A DNA stretch of 64,000 bases, taken from positions 1,704,501 to 1,768,500 of the forward strand of contig NZ_CP022219.1 of NCBI RefSeq assembly GCF_004114915.1, read 5' to 3'. Of the stretch, positions 54,669 through 62,584 are shown one piece after another. Below the pieces are notes generated by a model. It made no database searches. It worked only from the letters and a program-made list of their open reading frames with translations, and was not told where the DNA came from. Every line of letters starts with the position of its first letter. The stretch's first letter is position 1. The stretch is from Bradyrhizobium guangxiense. Its GTDB lineage: Bacteria > Pseudomonadota > Alphaproteobacteria > Rhizobiales > Xanthobacteraceae. Both the position numbers and the translations under genes were made by a program.

Positions 54669-55343
54669 ATGATTCCCTGGGAAAAAATCGACACCGCCAA
54701 GATCCCCGGCTCCGACGAGGAGCTCCGCCTGATGCGGCGGGGCAAGGAGTTTTCCATCAAGCTCGGCACTAACGAGCTGATGAATAGCCGTTTGTCCGGC
54801 TCCGAGGCTGCGCTGGCAACGCTCGCGGCAAAGCAGATCGAGAAAGTCGCAAAGCCCGTTGTTCTCATCGGCGGTCTCGGCATGGGTTTTACGCTCCGCG
54901 CGGCGCTGGCCGTGCTCGGCGCCCAGGCCAAGATCGTGGTCTCCGAGTTGGTCCCGTCGGTCGTGGCCTGGGCGCGAGGCCCGATGGCCGAGGTCTTCGG
55001 CGATAGCCTCGATGATGCCAGGGTGAGCATTCGCGAGATCGATGTTGGTGAAGTCATCCGGGCGAATCGTTCGGCGTTCGACGCCATCCTGCTCGACGTC
55101 GACAACGGGCCCGAGGGACTGACCCGGAAGGGTAATGACGCGCTCTACGATGCGAGCGGGCTCTCGTCGGCGAGAACGGCGCTGCGGCCGGGAGGCGTGC
55201 TGGCCGTCTGGTCGTCGGGACCCAATCCGCCGTTCACGGGGCGTCTCAAGCGCGCCGGCTTCGACGTCAACGAAGTCAACGTTCGCGCCACCGGCAGAGG
55301 CGGCGGTGCGCGCCACGTGATCTGGATCGCGAAGAAGGGTTAA
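54669..55343 (+). CDS. spermidine synthase-like SAM-binding Rossmann protein
   Basis: A 224-residue protein with a class I methyltransferase/polyamine synthase fold. VLIGGLGMGFTLRAAL is motif I, VVSELVPSVVAWA is motif II (acidic residue after beta2), and DAILLDVDNGPEGL motif IV resembles spermidine synthase DxxDx region. It is shorter than true spermidine synthases and lacks an obvious N-terminal domain. Its TAA and the opposite-strand TAA of the neighbouring hydrolase share bases (TTAA at 55340-55343). Substrate unknown. Confidence 0.75.
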   Translation: MIPWEKIDTAKIPGSDEELRLMRRGKEFSIKLGTNELMNSRLSGSEAALATLAAKQIEKVAKPVVLIGGLGMGFTLRAALAVLGAQAKIVVSELVPSVVAWARGPMAEVFGDSLDDARVSIREIDVGEVIRANRSAFDAILLDVDNGPEGLTRKGNDALYDASGLSSARTALRPGGVLAVWSSGPNPPFTGRLKRAGFDVNEVNVRATGRGGGARHVIWIAKKG

Positions 55344-56254
55344 GCGGCCCGCGCCGCTGCGCCATGCGCGTGCTTGTCGATGGCGCCGATGATCTCGGGC
55401 CAGAACCGCATCGGCAGCGCGTGCCCCATGCCTTCGATCATCAACAGTTTCGCGTTCGGGATTGACGCTGCCGTGTCCTTGCCGCCTTCGGGGCGCACCA
55501 GGGGATCGACTGTGCCGTGAATGACCAGTGTCGGCGCCTGCACGGCGTGCAGCCGCTCCTTGCGGCTGCCGGAGGCGAGCACGGCGCGGAGTTGGCGGCC
55601 GACGCCGGCCGGATTGAGCCCGCGCGCGAACACGCGCTCGGCACGTTCAGGGTCGAGCGCTTCCTCCTCCGGAAAATGTCCGGCGCGCAACACCTTCCAG
55701 GTCTGGCCGTAGCGGACGATGAACTCCTCCTTGCTGCGCGGCGGTGGTGCCATCAGCATCGCGGCCGCCTCGCGCGTTGGCGGCGGCACGCGCGGATTGC
55801 CCGTCGTTGACATGATCGAGGTCAGCGAGCGGACGCGATGCGGGAATGACAGCGTCACCTCCTGTGCGATCATGCCGCCCATGGAGGCGCCGACCAGATG
55901 CGCCGACTTGATGCCGAGCGCGTCCATCAGCCCGACTGTATCCTTTGCCATGTCGATCAGCTTGTAGGTCGCGGCGACGGGAATCCTGAGGAAGCGCAGC
56001 TTGAGCAGTTCGAGCGGCGTCAGCCGCTTGCCGCCCGTGAGATGGCTGGACTTGCCGATATCGCGATTGTCGAAGCGGATCACGCGGAAGCCGCGGGCGG
56101 CGAGTTGCCCGCAGAACGCATCGTCCCAGTGGATCATCTGGGCCCCGAGCCCCATGATCAGCAGCAGCGGCTCGGCATTGTCGTTGCCAAAGATCTCGTA
56201 GCAGATGTCGATGCCATTGGCGCGGACGGTCTGGGGCGGCTGATGGGCGGTCAC
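55340..56254 (-). CDS. alpha/beta hydrolase, GTG start
   Basis: A 304-residue hydrolase with nucleophile S124 in LVGASMGGMIAQEV, oxyanion strand LLIMGLGAQMIHWDD, acid candidate in HGTVDPLV and His in EGMGHALP. GTG at 56254 is chosen because AGGAGGGA lies eight bases upstream; the frame to 56353 has no such site. Similar to aclacinomycin-methylesterase/3-oxoadipate enol-lactonase-like proteins. It is divergent from the PhaE-like/PhaC operon. Confidence 0.85.
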   Translation of the reverse strand: MTAHQPPQTVRANGIDICYEIFGNDNAEPLLLIMGLGAQMIHWDDAFCGQLAARGFRVIRFDNRDIGKSSHLTGGKRLTPLELLKLRFLRIPVAATYKLIDMAKDTVGLMDALGIKSAHLVGASMGGMIAQEVTLSFPHRVRSLTSIMSTTGNPRVPPPTREAAAMLMAPPPRSKEEFIVRYGQTWKVLRAGHFPEEEALDPERAERVFARGLNPAGVGRQLRAVLASGSRKERLHAVQAPTLVIHGTVDPLVRPEGGKDTAASIPNAKLLMIEGMGHALPMRFWPEIIGAIDKHAHGAAARAA

Positions 56255-56418
56255 GGCGCGGTCCCTCCTGCTGATCGATGCTGTATCGCACGGTTCCCCG
56301 CCACAAAGAAGCGGCGTGCCGAGCAGCGGGTGCGCTTGCCGGTTGACCGGCACCGCGCAACGGTGTGGTATGGCGGGAAAAGAAGGGCATCGCAGCTCTC
56401 GATTTGAGGAGGACGCCG

Positions 56419-56802
56419 ATGACCGACAAGACCAACGATCCCGTTGCCATGTGGCACAAGATGGTCGGCGAGATGGAGAAGGGATTCAACTCTTTCGCCA
56501 ACCAGGCCATGGCGTCGCCGGAATTTTCGCAGGCGATGAACCGAGCGGGCGGAGTTGCTGCAGGAGCTCAGAAGCAGCTCGGCGAGCTCATGGAGAAATA
56601 TCTCGTCGCAATGAACCTGCCGAGCCGCGAGCAGGTCATCGGACTTGCGGAACGGCTGCAGTCGGTCGAGGTCCAGATCGGCGAGATCAAGTCGATGCTG
56701 AGCCAGATGGCGGCAAGTTCCGGGATATCGCAAAGCTTCAACAGCGCGCCGCGGCCGCCGCGGACGAAACGTCCGCCGTCGGAGAGCGGAGAGCAGACAT
56801 GA
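56419..56802 (+). CDS. short PhaE-like accessory protein of PHA synthase
   Basis: A 127-residue protein preceding phaC with ATGA overlap. It contains PVAMWHKMVGEMEKGF and a predicted helical, coiled-coil-forming stretch (LVAMNLPSREQVIGLAERLQ to about residue 105) ending in a Pro/Arg-rich tail. The block MNLPSRE-V--L-ERL--VE--I resembles the C-terminal part of PhaE, partner of class III PHA synthase, but the protein is about a third of usual PhaE length. AGGAGG is upstream of ATG 56419. The assignment is by position and partial motif. Confidence 0.6.
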   Translation: MTDKTNDPVAMWHKMVGEMEKGFNSFANQAMASPEFSQAMNRAGGVAAGAQKQLGELMEKYLVAMNLPSREQVIGLAERLQSVEVQIGEIKSMLSQMAASSGISQSFNSAPRPPRTKRPPSESGEQT

Positions 56803-57881
56803 ATGCGCCGGCTGCACTTGATTTCGCGTCCATCCCGGAGCGTATCCAGTCCGAGGTGCAGCGCGCCATCCAGCGCAGCATCAAGGGCGTCGAATATTTC
56901 TCGACCTCGGGCCCTTCGCTCGGCTCGACGCCGAAGGACGTGCTGCACTCGCGCGGCACGATGAACCTTTATCACTACCGGCCGATGTCGGACGAGATCT
57001 ATCGCGTGCCGGTGCTGATCGTGATGGCGACCACCAACCGCGGCTATATTCTCGATCTCGTCCCCGGGCAGAGCTTCATCGAGTTCCTGCTCAAGCGCGG
57101 TTACGACGTCTATATGCTCGACTGGAGCGCGCCGCGGCCGGAGGAAAAGAGCCTGCGGATGGAGGACTATGTCCTCGACTTCATCCCGGACTGCGCCCGC
57201 CGCGTGCAAGCCGATTCAGGCGAGCAGGATGTCTCCGTCATCGGCTATTGTTTCGGCGGCGTGCTGTCGCTGCTCTACGGCTCGATCCATGCGGACGGGC
57301 CGATGAAGAACCTGATCTGCTTCACGACGCCGATCGACTTTCGCGAGATGAAGCTGTTCTCGAACTTCTCCGACCGCCGCTATTTCGACGTCGACCATCT
57401 CGTCGACAGCGTCGGCAATGTGCCGCCGGAGATGATCCTGTCCTCGTTCGAGATGCTGCGTCCGGCCTCGCGCACGGTGAGCCAGATCCAGCTCTGGGAG
57501 AACATCTGGAATGACGAGTTCGTCAAGTCGTATCGCATGTTCGACCGCTGGGCGACCGACACGCTGCCGCTCGCTGGCGAATATTTCCGCACCATCACCA
57601 AGGACCTGATGTGGGACAACAAGCTGTTCAACGGCACCATGTCGGTCGGCGGCCGGCCTGCGAAGCTCGAGAACATCAAGGTGCCGATCCTGCATGCCGT
57701 CGCCGAGCACGATCACATCGTGCCGTATGAGGCCGCCAGGCACCTGATCGCGAAGATTGGATCTGCGGACAAGGAGGAGGTGATGCTGAAAGGCGGTCAC
57801 GTCTCGCTCGTCGCGGGTGCCAATGCCGTGAAGCGGCTGTGGCCGAAACTGGATTCCTGGCTGGGAAAGAGATCGACATGA
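56799..57881 (+). CDS. phaC: class III-like poly(3-hydroxyalkanoate) synthase
   Basis: A 360-residue PHA synthase, which polymerises hydroxyacyl-CoA into storage granules. The lipase-like box is GYCFGG with nucleophile C151; D305 (AEHDHIVP) and H334 (KGGHVSL) complete the triad. The length of 360 and the spacing match class III PhaC rather than the about 590-residue class I enzymes usual in rhizobia. It overlaps the PhaE-like gene by ATGA at the start and the GNAT gene by ATGA at the end. A phasin gene lies 0.8 kb downstream. Confidence 0.88.
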   Translation: MNAPAALDFASIPERIQSEVQRAIQRSIKGVEYFSTSGPSLGSTPKDVLHSRGTMNLYHYRPMSDEIYRVPVLIVMATTNRGYILDLVPGQSFIEFLLKRGYDVYMLDWSAPRPEEKSLRMEDYVLDFIPDCARRVQADSGEQDVSVIGYCFGGVLSLLYGSIHADGPMKNLICFTTPIDFREMKLFSNFSDRRYFDVDHLVDSVGNVPPEMILSSFEMLRPASRTVSQIQLWENIWNDEFVKSYRMFDRWATDTLPLAGEYFRTITKDLMWDNKLFNGTMSVGGRPAKLENIKVPILHAVAEHDHIVPYEAARHLIAKIGSADKEEVMLKGGHVSLVAGANAVKRLWPKLDSWLGKRST

Positions 57882-58471
57882 GCGAGCAGCGTTCCTATCC
57901 GCGTCACGTCAAGACCGACGCCGGCGATATCGAGATTCGCCTGATGGCGCCGGCGGACGAAGCTGCGGTGCTGGCCTTCGGCAAGGGCCTGCCGACCCAC
58001 GATTTGTTGTTCCTGCCGCGCAATATCAGCGAGCCGAAGGTGCTGTCCGCCTGGGTCAAGGAGATCGAGCGGGGCGCGATCACGAGCCTGCTCGCGGTCA
58101 AGGACGGCAAGGTCGTCGGCTGCGGCACGCTGGTGCGCGATCCCCACTCCTGGTCGCCCCATGTCGGCGAGATCCGGATGGTGGTCTCGCTCGATGTGCG
58201 TGGGAAAGGGGTAGGGCGGACTTTGTCGCAGGAAACCTTTGCACTCGCGCTCGGCGCGGGCCTGGAAAAGCTCTCGGTCCAGATGACGGTCGACCAGCAG
58301 GCCGCGATCGCTCTGTTCGAGAGCCTCGGCTTCAGGGCCGAAGCGTTGCTGCGCGACCATGTCCGGGACGTCGAGGGCAAGACCCACGACATGGTCGTGC
58401 TCGGCCACAACATCGCGCAGGTCCAGGCCCAGATGGACGCCTATGGGCTGCCCGGCGCGGTGCAGCACTAG
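57878..58471 (+). CDS. GNAT family N-acetyltransferase
   Basis: A 197-residue acetyltransferase. The acetyl-CoA loop VSLDVRGKGVGRTLSQET (motif A, Q/R-x-x-G-x-G/A) is clear and is followed by motif B IALFESLGFRAEALL. ATG 57878 overlaps the phaC stop. A role in PHA synthesis is suggested only by coupling. Confidence 0.85.
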   Translation: MSEQRSYPRHVKTDAGDIEIRLMAPADEAAVLAFGKGLPTHDLLFLPRNISEPKVLSAWVKEIERGAITSLLAVKDGKVVGCGTLVRDPHSWSPHVGEIRMVVSLDVRGKGVGRTLSQETFALALGAGLEKLSVQMTVDQQAAIALFESLGFRAEALLRDHVRDVEGKTHDMVVLGHNIAQVQAQMDAYGLPGAVQH

Positions 58472-58528
58472 CGATTGCCCGGCGGACGGGTGGCCAAGGA
58501 GGCATCGGGGTGCCTCATATTAGGCTTA

Positions 58529-58593
58529 ATCACGATTTCGTGATATCGCAGTGCAATATGAATATTGCGATGCACAATTAGCTGTGCCATATA
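58529..58593 (+). promoter_or_regulatory. phasin promoter with two palindromes (candidate PhaR operator)
   Basis: Two perfect inverted repeats lie in tandem: ATCACGA-tt-TCGTGAT (58529-58544) and GCAATAT-ga-ATATTGC (58553-58568), the second flanked by TGC/GCA motifs. A candidate promoter TTGCGA (58565-58570), 17-base spacer, CATATA (58588-58593) overlaps the right arm of the second palindrome. PhaR-type regulators of phasin genes recognise TGC-rich sites, so binding here is plausible. Confidence 0.5.
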
Positions 58594-58662
58594 GGTCGTG
58601 CCCCGGGCCAATGTGGACGGGGTGAGCCCATAGCTCAGATCAATGAGGATGGAGAGAACCCC

Positions 58663-59118
58663 ATGACCACTGAAACCAACGGCGCTTTCGAAGGCTTCAA
58701 GGACGCTTTCAAGAACATCCAGAATCTGGAAGTTCCCGAGGCCGCCCGCGAGTTCGTCAAGAAGACCGCCAACACCGCCAAGGATCGTGCTGCCGAGGCT
58801 TTCGCAGGCTCCGAGCGCGTGACTGCCGCCGTCGAGAACGCGGTGACCGAATCCGTCGCCGAGGCCGGCAAGATCAGCCGCAACATCCAGCAGGCGATCT
58901 ACGAGGACGCCGAGGCGTTCTTCTCGGGCATCGACAAGCTCGCGTCCGCCAAGTCGTTCAGCGAGGCCGTCGAGATCCAGTCGGGCCTGCTCCGCTCGCG
59001 CGGCGAAGCGTTCGTCTCGCGCGCCAAGGCGACGGCCGACTATTTCGGCAAGCTCGCCGCCAACGGTGCGAAGTCCGCTCACGACAATTTCGCCAAGGTC
59101 TACAACAAGACCGCCTGA
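58663..59118 (+). CDS. phasin (PHA granule-associated protein)
   Basis: A 151-residue all-helical, Ala/Glu/Lys-rich phasin that coats PHA granules. FKNIQNLEVPEAAREFVKKT and QQAIYEDAEAFFSGIDKLASAKSFSEAVEIQSGLLRSRGEAF match the alphaproteobacterial Phasin_2 family. A GGAGAG ribosome site precedes the ATG and a strong terminator follows, so it is a single-gene unit. PHA-linked neighbours support the role. Confidence 0.93.
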   Translation: MTTETNGAFEGFKDAFKNIQNLEVPEAAREFVKKTANTAKDRAAEAFAGSERVTAAVENAVTESVAEAGKISRNIQQAIYEDAEAFFSGIDKLASAKSFSEAVEIQSGLLRSRGEAFVSRAKATADYFGKLAANGAKSAHDNFAKVYNKTA

Positions 59119-59147
59119 TCTGGCGCCTGAGCAGAAACTGAATTTGA

Positions 59148-59173
59148 GGCCCGCTTCGGCGGGCCTTTTGTTT
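59148..59173 (+). terminator. intrinsic terminator of the phasin gene
   Basis: GGCCCGC-ttcg-GCGGGCC followed by TTTTGTTT. Seven-pair stem with a stable TTCG loop, 29 bases after the stop. Confidence 0.9.
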
Positions 59174-59195
59174 GGCGCCGCCGTCATCATCCCAA

Positions 59196-59293
59196 TCATT
59201 CCGGGGTGTCCGAAGGGCGAACTATGGAGCGCCTTTGCGCACCTGAGAATCTCGAGATTCCGGGTTCGATGCTTTGCATCGCCCCGGAATGAC
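59196..59293. repeat. CATTCCGGG palindromic intergenic repeat, copy E
   Basis: It runs from TCATTCCGGGG to GCCCCGGAATGAC. It combines the GTCCGAAGGGCGAAC part seen in copy C, an insert of about 25 bases (GGAGCGCCTTTGCGC), the CTCGAGATTCCGGGTTCG core, and the GATGCTTTGCATC hairpin of copy B. It lies between phasin and the DUF445 gene. Confidence 0.7.
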
Positions 59294-59310
59294 GTAGTCT
59301 CCAATTCACA

Positions 59311-60597
59311 ATGAACGCACCCGCCACCTTTTCCCTCGACACTCCCGGCGACGCCGAGCGCGCGGCCGAGCTGCGCCGCGTCAAGGCGCTGGCGACGCTC
59401 GTGCTGGCCTCGACGCTGGCGCTGTTCATCATCGCGAAATGGCTGCTGCCGGTGCATCCAATGTTCGGCTTCATCGCCGCCTTCGCGGAAGCCGCGACCA
59501 TCGGCGGCCTCGCCGACTGGTATGCCGTGGTGGCGCTGTTCAAAAGGCCAGTCGGCCTGCCGATCCCGCATACTGCGATCATCCAGAGCAACCAGGCCCG
59601 CATCGCCGACAAGCTCGGCGAATTCATCCAGGTGCATTTTCTCGAGGCCGGCCCAGTCGAGGCCAAGCTGAAGGAGATCGACTTCGGCTCCTTCGTCGCC
59701 GACTGGCTGCGCGACCGCAAGCGCAGCGACGATCTTGCGCGCTTCGCGCTGCGGCTATTGCCCGAGGCGGTCTCGGCGACGGAGAGCTCGGGCTTGATGA
59801 CGTTCATCATCCGCCGCATGTCATCACAGCTCCAGGCGATCGACCTTGCGCCGCTCGCGGCCGGCACCCTGCGTGGCTTCGTGGCGGAAGGGCGGCACCA
59901 GATCCTGTTCGACGATCTCCTGCGCGTGATGCACGAGACCTTAAACCAGACAGAGACGATGGCGATGATCCGCGAGAAGGTGCGCGCGGAATTGCCGACC
60001 CTGCTCAAGCTCTATCGCGCCGACAAGTTTCTGGTGAACAAGATCGTCGCCTCCGCCACCGCCTTCTTCAACGAGGTGCGCAGCGATCCCAAGCATCCGT
60101 TCCGCGGCGAGTTCGACCGCATGGTGCTGAGCTTCGTCGACCGGCTGGGCACCGATCAGGCCTATATCGATCGCATCGACGGCTTGAAGCGCGATCTCCT
60201 GGCGCGGCCCGAGCTCGCCGATCTGGCGCGCACCGTCTGGGCCAACACGCGCTCCTTCATCGAGCGCAGCGCGAGTGGCGAGACGCAGGTGCTGCAGCAT
60301 CATCTCGCCGGCATGTTCGTTTCGGCGGGTGAGGCGCTCGCCGGCGATGCCGAGCTGCGTGGCGAGATCAACAAGGGCGTGGTGACGGTGCTGCGCAGCT
60401 TCGTCGCCGACCAGAAGAGCGGCGTCTCCACCTTCATCTCCGACCAGGTCAAGGCGTGGAATATGACGCAGCTGATTTCGCTGATCGAAATCAACATCGG
60501 GCGCGACCTGCAATACATCCGCTTCAACGGCTCGCTGATCGGCGGGCTCGCCGGCCTTGCGCTCTACTCCGTAGAAGTCCTGCTTCGATTGCTGTGA
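59311..60597 (+). CDS. DUF445 (YjiN-like) membrane protein
   Basis: A 428-residue protein with a hydrophobic N-terminal helix (ATLVLASTLALFIIAKWLL, about 29-47), a GLADWYAVVALFKRP motif (about 67-81) typical of DUF445, a long helical soluble middle, and a second hydrophobic helix at the C-terminus (GSLIGGLAGLALYSVEVLLRLL). Function of the family is not established; an inner-membrane location is likely. Confidence 0.9.
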   Translation: MNAPATFSLDTPGDAERAAELRRVKALATLVLASTLALFIIAKWLLPVHPMFGFIAAFAEAATIGGLADWYAVVALFKRPVGLPIPHTAIIQSNQARIADKLGEFIQVHFLEAGPVEAKLKEIDFGSFVADWLRDRKRSDDLARFALRLLPEAVSATESSGLMTFIIRRMSSQLQAIDLAPLAAGTLRGFVAEGRHQILFDDLLRVMHETLNQTETMAMIREKVRAELPTLLKLYRADKFLVNKIVASATAFFNEVRSDPKHPFRGEFDRMVLSFVDRLGTDQAYIDRIDGLKRDLLARPELADLARTVWANTRSFIERSASGETQVLQHHLAGMFVSAGEALAGDAELRGEINKGVVTVLRSFVADQKSGVSTFISDQVKAWNMTQLISLIEINIGRDLQYIRFNGSLIGGLAGLALYSVEVLLRLL

Positions 60598-60784
60598 CTT
60601 TTGCGTCACGCCCGTTAGCATTAACGTGCGGGCCTATTGTCGCCCCGCATCTCTCCCGCTTGAATGTCGGGAACCGGCCGCCTAGCTGATTCATGTTGCG
60701 CTGCGGAACGATCAAGAAGCCGGCGTATTGGAATTCATGCCCATTTGCCGACATCGAAGCCGGCGCCATTTCAGGGAAACATTG

Positions 60785-61555
60785 ATGACCGCTACTGCCC
60801 AGACGTTGCGTCCGCCGTCCCGTACCCTGATGTTTTTGGAGGGGCGCGCGATCCACGAGTTCGGCGCATTCCTCGGCGCGCTGCCGCTGCTGAGCCTCGC
60901 GCCGCGCGGCGATGGGCATCCGGTGCTGGTGCTGCCGGGCCTCGTGGCCTCCGATGCCTCTACGCGCGCGCTGCGAGCGTTTCTGACCAGCAAGGGTTAT
61001 GCGGTGAGCGGTTGGCGCCAGGGTCGCAATTACGGCCTGCGCGAGGGCGTGCAGGATGCGATGGTGGACCTGGTCCGGGAGCTCAACGACACGCATGGCC
61101 GCAAGATCAGCCTGGTTGGCTGGAGTCTGGGCGGTCTCTATGCCCGTCAGCTCGCGAAGATGATGCCCGATCGGGTGCGTCAGGTGATTACGCTCGGTAG
61201 CCCGTTTGCGGGTGACCCGCGTTCGACCAACGCCTGGCGCGTCTATGAATGGGCAAGCGGCCGCAAGGCCGACGAGGTCGATCCGCGGTTTGGCGGTGAG
61301 CTCGCCGTCCCGCCGCCGGTGCCGACCACCGCCATCTTCAGCCGCACCGATGGCGTCTGCGCCTGGCAGGGCTGCATGGAGAAGACGGGGGGCCAGACCG
61401 AGAGCATCGAGGTCGAGAGCAGTCATTGCGGCATGGGCCACCATCCTGCGGTGGTCTACGCAGTCGCCGACCGGCTCGCACAGAAGGAAGGCCAGTGGCG
61501 CCCGTTCGACCGCAGCGGCTGGCGCAGCCTCGCCTATCCCGATCCGCATCGGTAG
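60785..61555 (+). CDS. alpha/beta hydrolase, paralogue of the one at 47787
   Basis: A 256-residue hydrolase with nucleophile S114 in ISLVGWSLGGLYARQLA. GDGHPVLVLPGLVASDAS, VITLGSPFAGDPRSTNA and SSHCGMGHHP correspond to blocks of the 47787 protein, showing a duplication or repeated recruitment. ATG 60785 (MTATAQTLRPP) is preferred to 60728, which has no ribosome site. A hairpin follows at 61563. Confidence 0.8.
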   Translation: MTATAQTLRPPSRTLMFLEGRAIHEFGAFLGALPLLSLAPRGDGHPVLVLPGLVASDASTRALRAFLTSKGYAVSGWRQGRNYGLREGVQDAMVDLVRELNDTHGRKISLVGWSLGGLYARQLAKMMPDRVRQVITLGSPFAGDPRSTNAWRVYEWASGRKADEVDPRFGGELAVPPPVPTTAIFSRTDGVCAWQGCMEKTGGQTESIEVESSHCGMGHHPAVVYAVADRLAQKEGQWRPFDRSGWRSLAYPDPHR

Positions 61556-61562
61556 GTCTTCG

Positions 61563-61586
61563 CTTCTCCCCGCGTGCGGGGAGAAG
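61563..61586. terminator. hairpin between hydrolase and paaX
   Basis: CTTCTCCCCGC-gt-GCGGGGAGAAG forms an 11-bp stem eight bases after the hydrolase stop. No T-run follows, so efficiency is uncertain. It is of the same kind as the element at 33359. Confidence 0.6.
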
Positions 61587-61641
61587 GAGCGGTCGCTCCC
61601 GTCCATTGTCGCGCCCGCACCAAACGCGCTATGCCTCGCGC

Positions 61642-62508
61642 ATGGCGCATCCGCTCTCTCGCATCATCGACCAGCTCAAGCGCGAACCGTCGCGCACCGG
61701 CTCCATCGTCATCACCGTGTTCGGCGATGCCATCGTGCCGCGCGGCGGTTCGGTGTGGCTCCGCACGCTGCTGGAATTCTTCGAAAGCCTGGACATCGAC
61801 AGCGGCGTCGTCCGTACCGCGATGTCGCGCCTTGCGGCAGATGGCTGGCTCACACGGGAGAAGGTCGGTCGCAACAGTTTCTATCGGCTTTCCGACAAGG
61901 GACGCCAGACCTTCGAGGCCGCGACGCGGCACATCTACGATCCGCCGCCATCCGACTGGACCGGACGCTTCGAGCTGCTGCTGATCGGCAATGGCGAGGA
62001 CCGCGACGCCTCGCGCGAGGCGCTGCGCAATGCCGGCTTCGGCAGCCCGCTGCCCGGTGTCTGGGTTGCGCCGTCGGGCGTGCCCATCCCGGACGAAGCT
62101 GCGGGCGCCATCCGACTCGAAGTTGCGGCAGAGGATGACAGCGGCCGCCGCCTGCTCAGCGCGAGCTGGCCGCTGGATCGCACCGCGGACGCCTATCTGA
62201 AATTCATGAAGACATTCGAGCCGATCCGTGCCGCGATCGCGCGCGGCACCGATCTGTCCGAGGCCGACGCCTTCACCGCTCGCATCCTCTTGATCCATCA
62301 TTATCGCCGTGTCGTGCTGCGCGATCCGCTGCTGCCCGAGAGCCTGTTGCCGGCGGACTGGCCGGGCCGGGCGGCACGGGAGCTCTGCGGCGACATCTAT
62401 CGCGCGCTGCTCGCTCCGTCCGAGCAGTGGCTTGACGGCCATGGAACCAATGAAAAAGGGCCGCTGCCGCCCGCGCGGAAGCTGCTGGAACGGAGGTTCG
62501 GTGCCTGA
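61642..62508 (+). CDS. paaX: phenylacetic acid degradation operon repressor PaaX
   Basis: A 288-residue PaaX-family repressor that senses phenylacetyl-CoA. N-terminal winged HTH (SIVITVFGDAIVPRGGSVWLRTLLEFF, then SGVVRTAMSRLAADGWLTREKVGRNSFYRLSDKG), followed by the PaaX core (WTGRFELLLIG) and C-terminal LIHHYRRVVLRDPLLPESLLPADWPG, all typical. ATG 61642 is chosen because the in-frame extension to 61426 overlaps the hydrolase gene. It has no clear Shine-Dalgarno. It sits directly upstream of paaABC and likely represses it. Confidence 0.93.
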   Translation: MAHPLSRIIDQLKREPSRTGSIVITVFGDAIVPRGGSVWLRTLLEFFESLDIDSGVVRTAMSRLAADGWLTREKVGRNSFYRLSDKGRQTFEAATRHIYDPPPSDWTGRFELLLIGNGEDRDASREALRNAGFGSPLPGVWVAPSGVPIPDEAAGAIRLEVAAEDDSGRRLLSASWPLDRTADAYLKFMKTFEPIRAAIARGTDLSEADAFTARILLIHHYRRVVLRDPLLPESLLPADWPGRAARELCGDIYRALLAPSEQWLDGHGTNEKGPLPPARKLLERRFGA

Positions 62509-62529
62509 CCATTACGTTACAGAAATATC

Positions 62530-62557
62530 TTGCATGAGGAAATTTTTGTTATATATT
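62530..62557 (+). promoter_or_regulatory. candidate paaA promoter
   Basis: TTGCAT (62530-62535), a 16-base AT-rich spacer, and TATATT (62552-62557) in the 76-base paaX-paaA gap. A strong GGGAGGAC ribosome site lies just before ATG 62585. PaaX is the expected regulator, but I could not define its operator. Confidence 0.5.
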
Positions 62558-62584
62558 GCCTCCCAATAAATCGGGAGGACGCGC

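Noticed and set aside
60600..60640. Short inverted repeat around CGTTA-gcat-TAACG after the DUF445 gene
   Set aside because: The stem is only five pairs with mismatches outside and no T-run, so it is too weak to call a terminator or operator.
61426..61641. Upstream extension of PaaX
   Set aside because: It overlaps the 3' end of the hydrolase gene and the hairpin at 61563; PaaX homology begins at ATG 61642.
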